A stretch of 64,000 nucleotides of DNA from a bacterium (lineage in GTDB: Bacteria; Patescibacteria; JAEDAM01; Absconditabacterales; Absconditicoccaceae). The translations under genes and the position numbers were made by a program. The notes beneath the pieces are model-generated. The model searched no databases and was not told the origin of the DNA. It saw only the letters and a list, made by a program, of their open reading frames with translations. Below, in pieces: positions 46,542-55,444 of this stretch. Positions within the stretch are counted from its first letter, which is position 1, and each line of letters begins with the position of its first letter. The stretch is taken from assembly GCA_017442645.1 (NCBI GenBank), contig JAFRZH010000007.1:1-64000 (forward strand). The letters run 5' to 3'.

Positions 46542-46982
46542 TTATAGATCAATAATCTCATCAAAATTTTCGAGAATAGTAATGAGTGAACCTTGAGTAT
46601 ATTGTAAAGTTGTTTCAATCTTTTTAAAATTAGACAGAACTTGTAGTAATTTTTCTTTATTCGGGAAAAGTTTCTCTTGCCATACTAAAAAACCACAAAT
46701 AGTTTCTTTTTGACAAAAACTCTTTCATTTTCTAATTTCTAATAAAGTTTTTCTATTAATATTCCATTCTTTCGCAATATCTTCGTATCTTAAAATTGGA
46801 GTTTTACTTCTTTTTTCTTCAATAATACCATTCACTAATTTTGCAAACTTTTTAGGAATAATATCAAAGTCTAATAAGGGATAATATTTTTCATATTCAG
46901 ATTTTTTTTCTTTTGATAACCCATTTAAAAAATCATTTTCTGTGTAGCAAACTTTTGGACAATTATGATTATTTTTCCCCAT
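46542..46982 (-). CDS. Small protein with a possible helix-turn-helix
   Basis: 146 aa. A segment ILRYEDIAKEWNINRKTLLE (about residues 67-86) looks like a helix-turn-helix, and Cys residues occur at both ends (NCPKVC, KSFCQKETIC). TGA after EIRK is read as Gly. ATG 46982 is preceded by AGGA four bases upstream. An AT-rich region with TTGACT and TATAAT lies upstream. A transcription-factor role is only suggested by the HTH. Confidence 0.7.
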
Positions 46983-47159
46983 TTTTCCTATCTTTATTAA
47001 CATAAATAGTGTATATTATATATACATATTTTTTTATATTAGTCAATTATTTTTTTCTCCAAACACAAAAAAAATACAAAAAATTTGCATTCTTTTTTTC
47101 TTTAGAGTATACTTGTAGTAGAAATTTTATTTAATGTTTATTTTTCTATCTTATTATCC

Positions 47160-48176
47160 ATGAAACAATCACGAAAAAAACTTGGAATTTTAGCTACAAT
47201 TGCAACTTTTACAAGCATATCTTCACTATCTCAAGCAGATTTTATGACAATTGCTGATATTTTGAATGCTTCCTTTTGATATGAAGAGGGGAGACAACCA
47301 ATAGTTGAAAATATCTCTCAAGATGAAATTGTAATTTCAACAAATTCCATAAAAGATAATGATGGGTATTTTGTTCCTACCTTTAGGATTATCTATTCAA
47401 AAGATCTTATGAAAGATCAAGATATTACTACAGAAGAAGTATTGGATAAATATGGGAAAATTACTGATGAATATAGTGAAGAATCTGCTCAAATCATCTT
47501 AAAAGCGGAAGCTGATGGAATTCAAAGAGATTCTTCCTATTATGCCATGATTGTGCCTATTGACGTTTATGATAATGAATGAAGACCTTCTGACTGGATT
47601 TGTTTTAATTTGGAAAGAGAGGAGTATGAAATAGGGGAAGCTTGTCAAAACTTTGATAATCCCCCTCTTTTGGAAGAGCACTCTTCGAATGAAACTTCTA
47701 ATACAGCACTCTCTCAGACTTCTACTCCAACAGAGACAATAAATCCCACAGAGCAGGTTGAACATCATAGTTCTACAACTACCGATTTAAGTCTAGCAAA
47801 TATTAGTTGTAATGCTAATGAGAAATATGCTGAATGTGTTTGGACAGCAGTTGGAGATGCAAATAAAATTGATATTTATTTATTTAATTTTGAGAAAGGG
47901 AAAGAATATCTTATTGGATCCCCAAAAATGAAAGATGAATATTTTAAATACGAACTTTCTGATGATATCCAACAAAGATTAAGATTTATTCCTGATGATG
48001 GAGGAGTTGAGAAAGTCTTTACTTTTAATGCTTTAAAACCTCAAGAAGTGATCAAAAAAACAGAACCTGTAGATATTAAGACACCAACAGGACCTAAAGA
48101 AACTACAGCACTTATCTTTGTACTTAGTGCTTTAGGGTATGGAATTTATAGAAAAATAGCAAGAAGATACTCTTAA
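47160..48176 (+). CDS. Exported surface protein with C-terminal sorting-like anchor
   Basis: 338 aa. Signal peptide MKQSRKKLGILATIATFTSI ends near SQA (residue 27). The domain to ~165 is unknown, followed by a Ser/Thr-rich linker (about 175-215), a second domain with two Cys, and a C-terminus KTPTGPKETTALIF-type: a TGP motif, one hydrophobic helix and RKIARRYS tail. This resembles the cell-wall or surface sorting signals of other CPR exported proteins; no sortase is in the window. TGA is used at two places. Confidence 0.82.
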
Positions 48177-48183
48177 AAAAAAG

Positions 48184-48202
48184 AAGAAATCTGAAGTTTC
48201 TT
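48184..48202 (+). other. Short hairpin behind the surface-protein gene
   Basis: AAGAAATCTGAAGTTTCTT can fold into a small hairpin 8 bp after the stop, but no T-tract follows, so termination is doubtful. Confidence 0.4.
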
Positions 48203-48310
48203 AAAAACATGCGATGAATTCTGGATGGTAAGTTTCCCGCTTTACAACTTTCTCATCCTGAGAAAATATAAAATAACTGAAGAAATTTGATTAACAGTCA
48301 GATTTCTTTT

Positions 48311-48853
48311 TTATCTTTCAATAATTTCTCCTGTCACAAAATTAATCAATACAGAGGGCCTTCCTTTACATTCTCCCGCATCGATCGCATAATCCACTTG
48401 TTCAAGAATCGATGACTCTACAGTATCAATACTCGTTGCTGGTGCGTTTCCTGAAAGATTGACCGACGTTGTGAGAAAGGGAAGTTGTAAGACTTGGACA
48501 AAGTTTTGAAACTCATGTTTTAAGATTCTCATTCCTGGTTCATTTTCACTAAAAATCCAAGTCACTCCATGATATTTTTGTAACTGTGCTTGTAATGTTT
48601 CTTGAGAAAGATGGTATTTTTTACATCAGTTGAGGAGAGAAACATAGTTGAAATCGGGAACGATAATAGAGATCAGCTTTTTTATCTCTCTTTTTTTGAT
48701 GTGTGAAATTTTCAAAATATTTTCCTCATTTGCTACGGCTCAAATCCCATAAATCGTATCGGTTGGATAAATAAAAATCTTTCCCTTTTTCGCTTCATGT
48801 ACGAAAAAGTCCTGTTGTTGCATAAAATCTGAGAAATTGATAATCTGAACCAT
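48311..48853 (-). CDS. tsaC: Threonylcarbamoyl-AMP synthase (TsaC/Sua5/YrdC)
   Basis: 180 aa. It makes threonylcarbamoyl-AMP from Thr, bicarbonate and ATP for tRNA t6A37. Motifs: IFIYPTDTIYGIGA (substrate pocket), HIKKREIKKLISIIV, a central GVTWIF, TTSVNLSGNAPAT and CKGRPSVLINF near the end. ATG 48853 is taken rather than an upstream start because the family starts ~20 residues before the TDTIYG motif. A TGA forms the Gly of YGIG. Confidence 0.9.
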
Positions 48854-49053
48854 CAAAAATCTAAAAAGATAAAAAAGTTTGAGCTTCTTTCTGAGGATTT
48901 TTAGGAATATTAAACCATAGCGAAACGTCTCAATTTTAAGATCCTTCACTTCGTAGGATGACGTTCGACGTGTCATGTTGAGTGATAACAAAACATCTTT
49001 TAATAATTATTCACTTCATTCATGGCGATAGTAACGGGTTTAAGTCCTTTCTT
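48854..49053. repeat. Intergenic stretch with a CATTCTGA-type repeat
   Basis: AAGATCCTTCACTTCGTAGGATGACG and CATGTTGAGTG (48938-48987) are fragments of the same repeat seen several times at 50367-50872 and 55148-55215. No gene. Confidence 0.55.
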
Positions 49054-49599
49054 TTATCCAAAGATTTCATCAAGTTTCTGATAAAGATCCTCAAAAGTTC
49101 CATCATTACGAATCTGAAGATCTGCTAATTTCATACATTCAGCGACATTTTGTTTCGCAGGATCCGTATTATTCATCTCTTTTTCCTCTTGAATCTGAAA
49201 CTCTTCAAAAGTCACTGAATCAGTCTCACTTCCTCTTTTGAGGATTCTTTCATATCTCGTTTTCTGTTCCGCATCAACCGAAAGCAGTAAAAAATTTTCC
49301 TTCCCCTTCAAATTTTGCACTTCTCCAACCGTACGAATGGATTCGATAATAGCATCTCCTCCTTGTTCTTGAGCTTGTGCATACAGTTGCTCTATAATAT
49401 ATGCTGGTCAAAAATTAGCACGAAGTTCATTTCCAAGTTCTCTCATATGATCTCTATCTACGGGAAGATTCCTTTTTTCGAGTTCCTGGATCAAAAAAGC
49501 ACGAACAGAATAATGCGTAAAATTTTTGTTTTTCACAAGATAATCTACAATGGTACCTTTACCAGAAGCATTTGTTCCTGTAATTCCAACAATTTTCAT
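49054..49599 (-). CDS. P-loop nucleoside/nucleotide kinase-like protein (CoaE/AAA_18-like)
   Basis: 181 aa. The N-terminus MKIVGITGTNASGKGTIVDY is a P-loop (GTNASGKG). HYSVRAFLIQELEKR, then DGDxxR-like IIESIRTVGE and FLLLSVDAEQKTRYERI fit a dephospho-CoA kinase or small dNMP kinase fold; this family often sits beside dCMP deaminase in CPR genomes, as here (60 bp downstream of it). Exact substrate cannot be assigned. ATG 49599 is preferred to an upstream TTG. Confidence 0.85.
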
Positions 49600-49658
49600 G
49601 AGTTTCAAAGAAAAAAGATAAAAAGTCTGAATAATTTTAATAAGGGATATTTTAGTCC

Positions 49659-50207
49659 TTATCCTCTAAAATCAGGGATATTCTCTTCACTTCCCCATAT
49701 TTCTTCCAAATAGGATTTCCCGTTAAGATTCTGAATCGTAAATCCCAATGGCTCAGCAGCTTTAATGAGACGCGTGATCGCTTCCAAAGTTTCACTATTG
49801 GTCATCGTTTTTTGATTCCCATTTTGAGCACTATTGACTTTATTTTTTTCATAAATCACTTTTTTGATACCTGCTTGAATGATAAATTTCAAACAGTTTT
49901 CACAACAAGCATAATTCACATATAAAGTCGCTCCTTGGAGACTCCTTTTTGCAAATAAAATCGCATTCATTTCAGCATGAATTACTCCGTAATATTTCTG
50001 AGGTCTTTCCCAAGTCATATAAGATTCATCTCCTCACGCAATCCGCCCATTATATCCAAACGAAATCGGACGATGTTCTGGGTCGACAATGACACATCAA
50101 ACCTGAGTAGAAGGATCTTTACTTCTTGTTGCCACTTCATTAGCAATATTCATGAAATACTGATCCCAATTCACAACTTCACGAGCTTGTTCCATGTTTC
50201 TTTTCAT
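49659..50207 (-). CDS. dCMP/cytidine deaminase family protein (ComEB-like)
   Basis: 182 aa. Zinc-binding motifs are HAEMNAIL (HAE) and CCENCLKFI (usual PCxxC has Cys for Pro). Region 20-55 has the extra motif TQVGCVIVDPEHRPISFGYNG of deoxycytidylate deaminases. The enzyme converts dCMP to dUMP on the way to dTMP. TGA occurs in the early GGD. Next gene is a P-loop kinase, supporting a nucleotide-salvage pair. Confidence 0.9.
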
Positions 50208-51030
50208 TAGAAAATAAAACTTATTTCTCTCTTAGGGATTTTTATAAAATTGTCAATAAGAAAAAGAAAAAAAGTCTGAGTCTTCGAAAAGGAGAAATTT
50301 TGAGTGATGGAAGAGGTTCTATAAAACTTGTAGGGACGGGATTCTCTCCGTCCTTTTTGATATATCGTCATTCTGAACGAAGTGAAGAATCTTGAGGAGT
50401 ATAAGATGTTTCGCTTCGCTCAACATGACGTGCTGAATGTCATTCTGAGCGCAGTGAAGGATCTTAAGAAGTGAGAAGATATTTCGCTTTCGCTCAACAT
50501 GACGCAACTCTGAAGAATAAAAGCTGAAAGAACCTCACCCCTACCCCTCTCCTAAATTAGGAGAGGGAAATCACGAAGTGATGGAAGAGGTCCAATGAAA
50601 CTTGTAGGGACGAGATTCTTCTCGTCCTTTTTTTGTATGAATTGTTGTCCTCCTTTGTAAAGGAGGTGGCTCGAAGAGCCGGAGGATTTAAAAAATCTCC
50701 CACCGCAAGCAGTCCCCCATCTTAAAAAAAGAGGGACAAAGATATCAGAAAATCCCCTCAGCTTTGCCCTATCCTTTTTTAAAGGGGAAAATGAGGGTAA
50801 AATTCATCATTCTGAATGAAGTGAAGAATCTTAAGCTTTGAGAAGCTGTTTCACTGCACTCAATATGGTAGAAAATATTTTTTCTTTTTTTAACACCTAA
50901 AAATCATAAAACGAATAATCCCACTTCCGAACTAAATAAAAAAGACTTGATATATATATATAAATCCTTATAAATGTCAATAGTCTGGATTGATAAAAAA
51001 AGACTCTTTTATATTCTATGTCAAGAGAAA
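50208..51030. repeat. Repeat-rich gene desert
   Basis: No ORF of coding character. It contains two copies of AACTTGTAGGGACG[GA]GATTCT (50325-50357 and 50599-50634), each ending in a hairpin with T-run; two to three copies of the CATTCTGA[AG]CGAAGTGAAG repeat in direct and inverted form (50367-50431, 50438-50505, 50809-50872); and CTCTCC...GGAGAGG ATCACGAAGTGAT (50537-50590). The end (50907-50983) is the shared upstream module. Confidence 0.7.
50907..50983 (+). promoter_or_regulatory. Shared upstream module, copy B (before a lipoprotein gene)
   Basis: ACGAATAATCCCACTTCCG, a spacer, then GACTTGATATATATATATAA and TTATAAATGTCAA. As a promoter: TTGATA (50947-50952), 16 bp, TATAAA (50969-50974). 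TTGATAT and ATGTCAA are also inverted repeats. Similar copies at 53972-54046 and 62296-62365. Confidence 0.6.
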
Positions 51031-51747
51031 ATGAGTGTATTCAATAAAATGTTAGCGCCTTTAGCAGTTGCAGGAATGCTTACAGGAACGAGTTGTGAAA
51101 AGGAAGAAATAGATATTACTATTTATCCTTACACTGATTCTCTGTATACTGCTTTATCAAGTGATTATCGTGATCTACAAGCACAAAATGATTCTTTACA
51201 AAATGTGATAACAAAACAACAGAATGAAATTGATTTCAATACAATTCGTTTAAATGAAATTGATTCAACTTTAACTGATCATTTAGATGAGGTTTCTTGA
51301 TGAGAAACTGCAGAAGGACATAATAATTTAGACATGATTGCTCCCGCAGATAAAGCAGTATATTATTGGTGTGTAGCTCATGACATTATCGATGATACCC
51401 CTATTGAAGATTTTGAGGGAAATGAGCCAATTACGAGAGAAAAATTTTTTGCAATCATAAATCATTTCGCTACAGAATATCACTATACTCCTTATGAATG
51501 GAATGGAAAATATACTCAAGTGCCCGTATCTTATGCACAGATGTATACTGTAGTATCAAGAATGCTTTGATTGGTAGAAAACGAGACAAACGATGAATGA
51601 ACTCCTTATCGAGCTCCTCATGCTGAAGCTTTAATGAAGGCATGAATAGGTATGGTAAATAATACTTCAATATATGATCTAACTACTGGTTTTGATTTTC
51701 TTCGTTTGTTACAGCAGGTATGGGACTATCATACTAGCCAAATCTAA
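51031..51747 (+). CDS. Lipoprotein with SLH-like repeats
   Basis: 238 aa. Lipobox LTGTSC puts the lipidated Cys at residue 22; the mature start is CEKEEIDITIYPY. Residues 35-90 form a coiled-coil, then two SLH-like units (for example ITREKFFAIINHFA and EALMKAGIGMVNN). TGA occurs in frame (SGGE, GLVENE, GTPYRAP, AGIGM). ATG 51031 is preferred over 50974, which lies at the -10 box. Its N-terminus resembles that of the gene at 54148 (TSCxKEExDI), and both share the upstream module. Confidence 0.8.
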
Positions 51748-51756
51748 AAAAAAGGG

Positions 51757-51812
51757 AAAGTCTGATTCTTCGTTTCCGATTCAATTCGTTTCGGAGAGTC
51801 AGATTTTTTTTC
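51757..51812 (+). terminator. Terminator of the lipoprotein gene
   Basis: AAAGTCTGATTCTTCG pairs with CGGAGAGTCAGATTT across a loop and is followed by a T-rich run. Confidence 0.75.
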
Positions 51813-51877
51813 TTTTTTTCTCTTGAGATAGTTGAGAGAAATGCTATGATAAAATTGTTTTACTTGAAAGACGGAAA

Positions 51878-52168
51878 ATGGAGGGAAGATACACGGTTAA
51901 AGTAGAAAAAGAGAGATTTTCGGTCAGTGAGGAGACTTTTCAAGATATCACAAAATTACAACAGATCATTAACAAGAAAAAGAGATGAATTCACGAAAAT
52001 ATTAATGATATTGTTTGAAAATGTATTATTTCAATTAACCAAGAAAAAGGTCTAAACAACAGACAAAAAACAACTTTAATGAATTTTTTTTCAAGGCAAA
52101 TCTTACAGATCATTAACGATAAAACTCTATCCTCCAACCTGCCAAAAAATCAGAATAATCGTCGTTAA
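51878..52168 (+). CDS. Small hypothetical protein overlapping the mraY 3' end
   Basis: 96 aa: MEGRYTVKVEKERFSVSEET, then a helical middle and KNQNNRR end, with two TGA codons. The last 42 bp overlap the opposite-strand mraY end. GGAGGG lies inside the first codons. It may be a real small protein, but there is no family match. Confidence 0.5.
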
Positions 52169-53182
52169 ACATAAAATCCCTTGAATAAGCCAAAACTTCA
52201 TCGTTATTTCGTATTCATGATGCCCCTTGTATTCCATGAGATGATGAAACGGAGCGATAGGGAAGAGTTTCCTTTTGAAGACTTTTTTCCAAAACATCTG
52301 TAACCCACTTGTGATAAGTTCGATACTAAACAGAAGGAACAGAATAAAAAAAGGAATAAAAATTCAGATTCTCATATTGAGCAGACAGACCGTCGAGGCA
52401 ATCAATCCTCCCAAACAAAACGCTCCACTATCTCCCATAAAAAGTTTTGCCGGATTGATATTGTAAAAGAGGAAAGCCAAAAGAATTGCAATACAAACCC
52501 CCAAAACCGTTGTTGCAAGATATGTTTGATTGAGAAAAGTGATAATCGCTAACACACAAATAACGCAAGCACCCATTCCACCAACTAACCCATCAAGTCC
52601 ATCAGTAATATTCACCGCATTGACGACATAAATGGTTCCAAAAAAGACTAAAACCGGAAAGAAAACTCCTAAATGCACTTTCCCCGCGATAGGCCAGAAA
52701 TTGATATAATCAATCCCCAATTTCACATAAAATCGATACGCAATAAAAGCAGAAAAAATAATCATTCCAAAGAGTTTCGCTCTCATATTGAGTCCTTTAA
52801 TCGTTCCTACATTTTTGATATTCAAAATATCATCGATAAATCCAATGATTCCCATACTAAAAAAGCCAAAAACAATAATATAGGTTTCCTGCTGATTTCG
52901 TAAAGAATTATTAATATATCATCGTTTTTGGAGGAGGAAGGAAACTAAAATCATCACTGCCATCATGAGCAGAAATAATCCTCATCCCATCGTTGGAGTT
53001 CCTTCTTTGTCTTTATGCATCTTTACAAAGATTTCAGATTTTTCCCCGGTTGCAGTATTATCACGGATCGTCTTTCAGGCTTTTATTCTTTTTAAAAATT
53101 TAATATAAAAAGGATAAAGAATCACGGATACAATAAAAGATACAAAAGTAAATCAAAGAATCGAACTTAAATGCTCCAGCAT
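52127..53182 (-). CDS. mraY: Phospho-N-acetylmuramoyl-pentapeptide-transferase
   Basis: 351 aa, ten predicted membrane helices. It moves phospho-MurNAc-pentapeptide to undecaprenyl phosphate (lipid I). Signature blocks: GTPTMGGGLFLL, GFIDDILN (conserved DD), NAVNITDGLDGLVGG, FMGDSGAFCLGG and APFHHLMEYKGHHE (HHH-like loop). TGA falls on conserved Gly. It uses the carrier made by UppS (2054-2746). ATG 53182 (MLEHLSSILGF) gives the usual N-terminal helix. Confidence 0.95.
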
Positions 53183-53257
53183 TTTTACATTGAAAATAAA
53201 ACTTTTTTTATTTAAAGATTATTGAAAGAAATTTCAAGAGGAAAATGAAACGGGGCT

Positions 53258-53887
53258 TTATTGTGAAATTATATTCCCAATAATAATCGCCAAATCTCCT
53301 CTTGTAGCAGGGGAGTCTCGCGTGGAAGCGTCGCTAAGATTAGTATTTTCCAGAAGATGATTTTTTTCGAGATTTTCTGCATAATTTTTTGCAAAATGTC
53401 CGTTCGTTTCATCAAGCATTCCGTACAAAATTCTTCCGATTACGGTGAGGATTTCTCCGTTGGTAATGAATTTTTGTGGCATAAATTTTCCTTGATGACC
53501 ATGAAAAAGTCCTTCATAACAAGAAGTCTTGATCAGATCTTTCAAATCGTCCCAAGCTTCGTTTAAATCGCTAAATTCACAGTTTTGATTTTTACTCTTT
53601 TCTCCCTTTGTTGGAGTAAAAAATTGCTTGGTAATGGTGAGCATTTTTGCTGCTTCATCCCTTCTGATGGCATTTTGGGGCATAAAGGAATCCCAGGTAG
53701 TAAAGACCGTAATTCCGTATTGATGAAGTTTTTCGATCATTGTGTCGTTTTCTGAAGATTGACTGTGGAGAATTTGTGTGGTTTCTTTCAATGCGGTATC
53801 GAGATCGAACGCTTGAAGGGGAGTGATACTGAGTAAAAAGGAAGAAAAAGAGAGAAAAGTCAGACTTCTTTTTATGTTTTGTTTCAT
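53258..53887 (-). CDS. Exported SLH-like protein
   Basis: 209 aa with signal peptide MKQNIKRSLTFLSFSSFLLS (cleavage near LQA). Three SLH-type units are seen, for example AIRRDEAAKMLTITKQFF, ITNGEILTVIGRILYG and ATRGDLAIIIGNII. SLH domains bind cell-wall polymers. No TGA is used inside this gene. It is 75 bp upstream of mraY on the same strand. One of several surface proteins of this region. Confidence 0.82.
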   Translation of the reverse strand: MKQNIKRSLTFLSFSSFLLSITPLQAFDLDTALKETTQILHSQSSENDTMIEKLHQYGITVFTTWDSFMPQNAIRRDEAAKMLTITKQFFTPTKGEKSKNQNCEFSDLNEAWDDLKDLIKTSCYEGLFHGHQGKFMPQKFITNGEILTVIGRILYGMLDETNGHFAKNYAENLEKNHLLENTNLSDASTRDSPATRGDLAIIIGNIISQ

Positions 53888-53971
53888 TTCACAAGATTTA
53901 AAGAGTAAAAGGATTTTTGGAAAGGATATTTTTTCTTCTTTTTATTGCAACTTTAAATATTTGTAAAAAAT

Positions 53972-54046
53972 ATAAAATGAATAATTCAGCTTCAGAACTG
54001 GACAAAAAAGACTTGATATATATATATAAATCCTTATAAATGTCAA
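53972..54046 (+). promoter_or_regulatory. Shared upstream module, copy C (before a foreign-like lipoprotein gene)
   Basis: The core GACTTGATATATATATATAA and TCCTTATAAATGTCAA are identical to copy B (TTGATA 54013-54018, 16 bp, TATAAA 54035-54040); the 5' part is diverged (ATGAATAATTCAGCTTCAG). Confidence 0.6.
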
Positions 54047-54147
54047 CATAAAACAAAAAGAAAATTCAACAACGGCGACGTCTACAAATTGGTCGACCGT
54101 TACCCTATATTAAAAATAAAAATTAAACAAAATAAAATCATTTCAAC

Positions 54148-55029
54148 ATGAAAAGATTTCTTTATCTCTTCGTTGCCTTGCTCAGTATGAGCGTGGTAAT
54201 GACGATCACCTCCTGCGTAAAGGAGGAAGGTGATATCTTTATCACCAACTATGACACAATAATTATCACTATCGGAGGTGATTCTCTCTCTATCGACAAC
54301 TCTAGTCGGAGTTACTCCGACCCAGAGATCAATGTCAACGGTGGGTCTGTCAGTAACACTATAACTGGCAACAATGGTTGCGGTGAGAACGGTGTCGCTA
54401 ATGGAGAACTCCAGATCGTTGTTCCTGCAGGTTATCACTGTTGGCAAGTACCTGTCCCAGAGGTATCGTTCCACTACGATTTCGTAGGAGGAGAGGATGA
54501 GCGTTTCAACCGTTTCTATCCTTCCACTAGTGAAGTCCCCGTGGGATTTTATGACTCTAATGAGAATCCAACCACTCTGTCTTTTGATTTTGACGATTGG
54601 TCTAATGGAGGAGGTTATTCTAATGGAAAATATGGATCGGATTTTGACAAAATCAGAGACCTTATGATCCTGCGGATTTATGACGAGTTCGCAGAAATCA
54701 AACCATTCAGAATGAATAAAAAATATGTAGGCTACTCCGAATACGGAAAATCCTATCTGGTTGGTTTAACCGGAAGGGATGGTAATTCGCCGGATGAAAA
54801 GACAGGTCGGACCCTTATGGGTGTCTCTGAGGATGGGCATGTACTTTTGCTTATGGTTGCTGAAGAAGCAACTTCGTTGGAGGCGTATGACACCTTCGTA
54901 CATCTTTTCCCCCATTCACCAGTAATGGTGTTGGGTGGAGGAAACTCTTCAAGGTGCTTTTTGCCAAAATGGTATGGTACACGAACTGTGCCATTGACTA
55001 TTAGAGTGGCAGACAGCATGAAACTCTAA
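54148..55029 (+). CDS. Lipoprotein, probably acquired from another phylum
   Basis: 293 aa. Signal peptide with lipobox TITSC; the mature end CVKEEGDIF matches the style of Bacteroidetes-type surface lipoproteins. The rest has Gly/Ser-rich and Trp/Tyr-rich domains, no known motif. No TGA is used, glycine is GGN, and G+C is well above neighbours, so it looks recently imported and not yet adapted. Its N-terminus also resembles the lipoprotein at 51031, and both share the upstream module. The TAA is followed by two hairpins. Confidence 0.78.
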   Translation: MKRFLYLFVALLSMSVVMTITSCVKEEGDIFITNYDTIIITIGGDSLSIDNSSRSYSDPEINVNGGSVSNTITGNNGCGENGVANGELQIVVPAGYHCWQVPVPEVSFHYDFVGGEDERFNRFYPSTSEVPVGFYDSNENPTTLSFDFDDWSNGGGYSNGKYGSDFDKIRDLMILRIYDEFAEIKPFRMNKKYVGYSEYGKSYLVGLTGRDGNSPDEKTGRTLMGVSEDGHVLLLMVAEEATSLEAYDTFVHLFPHSPVMVLGGGNSSRCFLPKWYGTRTVPLTIRVADSMKL

Positions 55030-55040
55030 AAAACAGCTTA

Positions 55041-55107
55041 GACCGTGTGCTGTTATAAAACACGGTCATTTGACTCCGAGGATTATTTCTCCTTGGGGTC
55101 TTTTTTT
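55041..55107 (+). terminator. Tandem hairpins and terminator of the 54148 gene
   Basis: Perfect 8 bp hairpin GACCGTGT/ACACGGTC (55041-55067), then GACTCCGAGGA/TCCTTGGGGTC with T-run (55072-55107). Confidence 0.8.
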
Positions 55108-55390
55108 GTTATGGATGAAATAAGAGAGGAGAGTTCTTTTTTATGTGCGTCATTCTGAGACTATAGCCGAAGAATCCATTTGCTCAATTTGGATCTTTCG
55201 CTTTGCTCAAGATGACAAGTAATGTTATGCGATTCGTGATGGAGAGTCAGATTTTTTTTGTTTTTTTAGAGAGAACTAGTTGTATACTTTGTGATTGTTT
55301 TATAATTTTTGACTACTTCAACCAATAAATTTTAAAAATCATTTTCTAATTGAATAACTCTATTTGCTTCAGTATTTGCTTATAATTCAA
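55108..55390. repeat. Gene-free stretch with CATTCTGA repeat and terminator-like remnants
   Basis: 55148-55215 is a degenerate CATTCTGA repeat (CGTCATTCTGAG...GAAGAATC, CTTTGCTCAAGATGAC). 55232-55270 (GGAGAGTCAGATTTTTTTTG) resembles the end of the terminator at 51795-51815. The remainder (55271-55390) is AT-rich with nothing recognisable. Confidence 0.55.
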
Positions 55391-55394
55391 CACA

Positions 55395-55426
55395 GAAAAA
55401 AAAGGACGCCAATCATGACATCCTTT
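55395..55426 (-). terminator. Terminator of the beta-propeller gene
   Basis: On the minus strand AAAGGATG/CGTCCTTT stem then a T-run. Loop and stem resemble the ileS terminator. Confidence 0.75.
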
Positions 55427-55444
55427 GATTAAAAATCTTTACCT

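Noticed and set aside
50367..50505. CRISPR array
   Set aside because: Repeats are few, degenerate and in alternating orientation with no regular spacers; no cas gene.
50974..51030. Earlier ATG for the 51031 lipoprotein
   Set aside because: It overlaps the -10 box of the module and would bury the lipobox signal.
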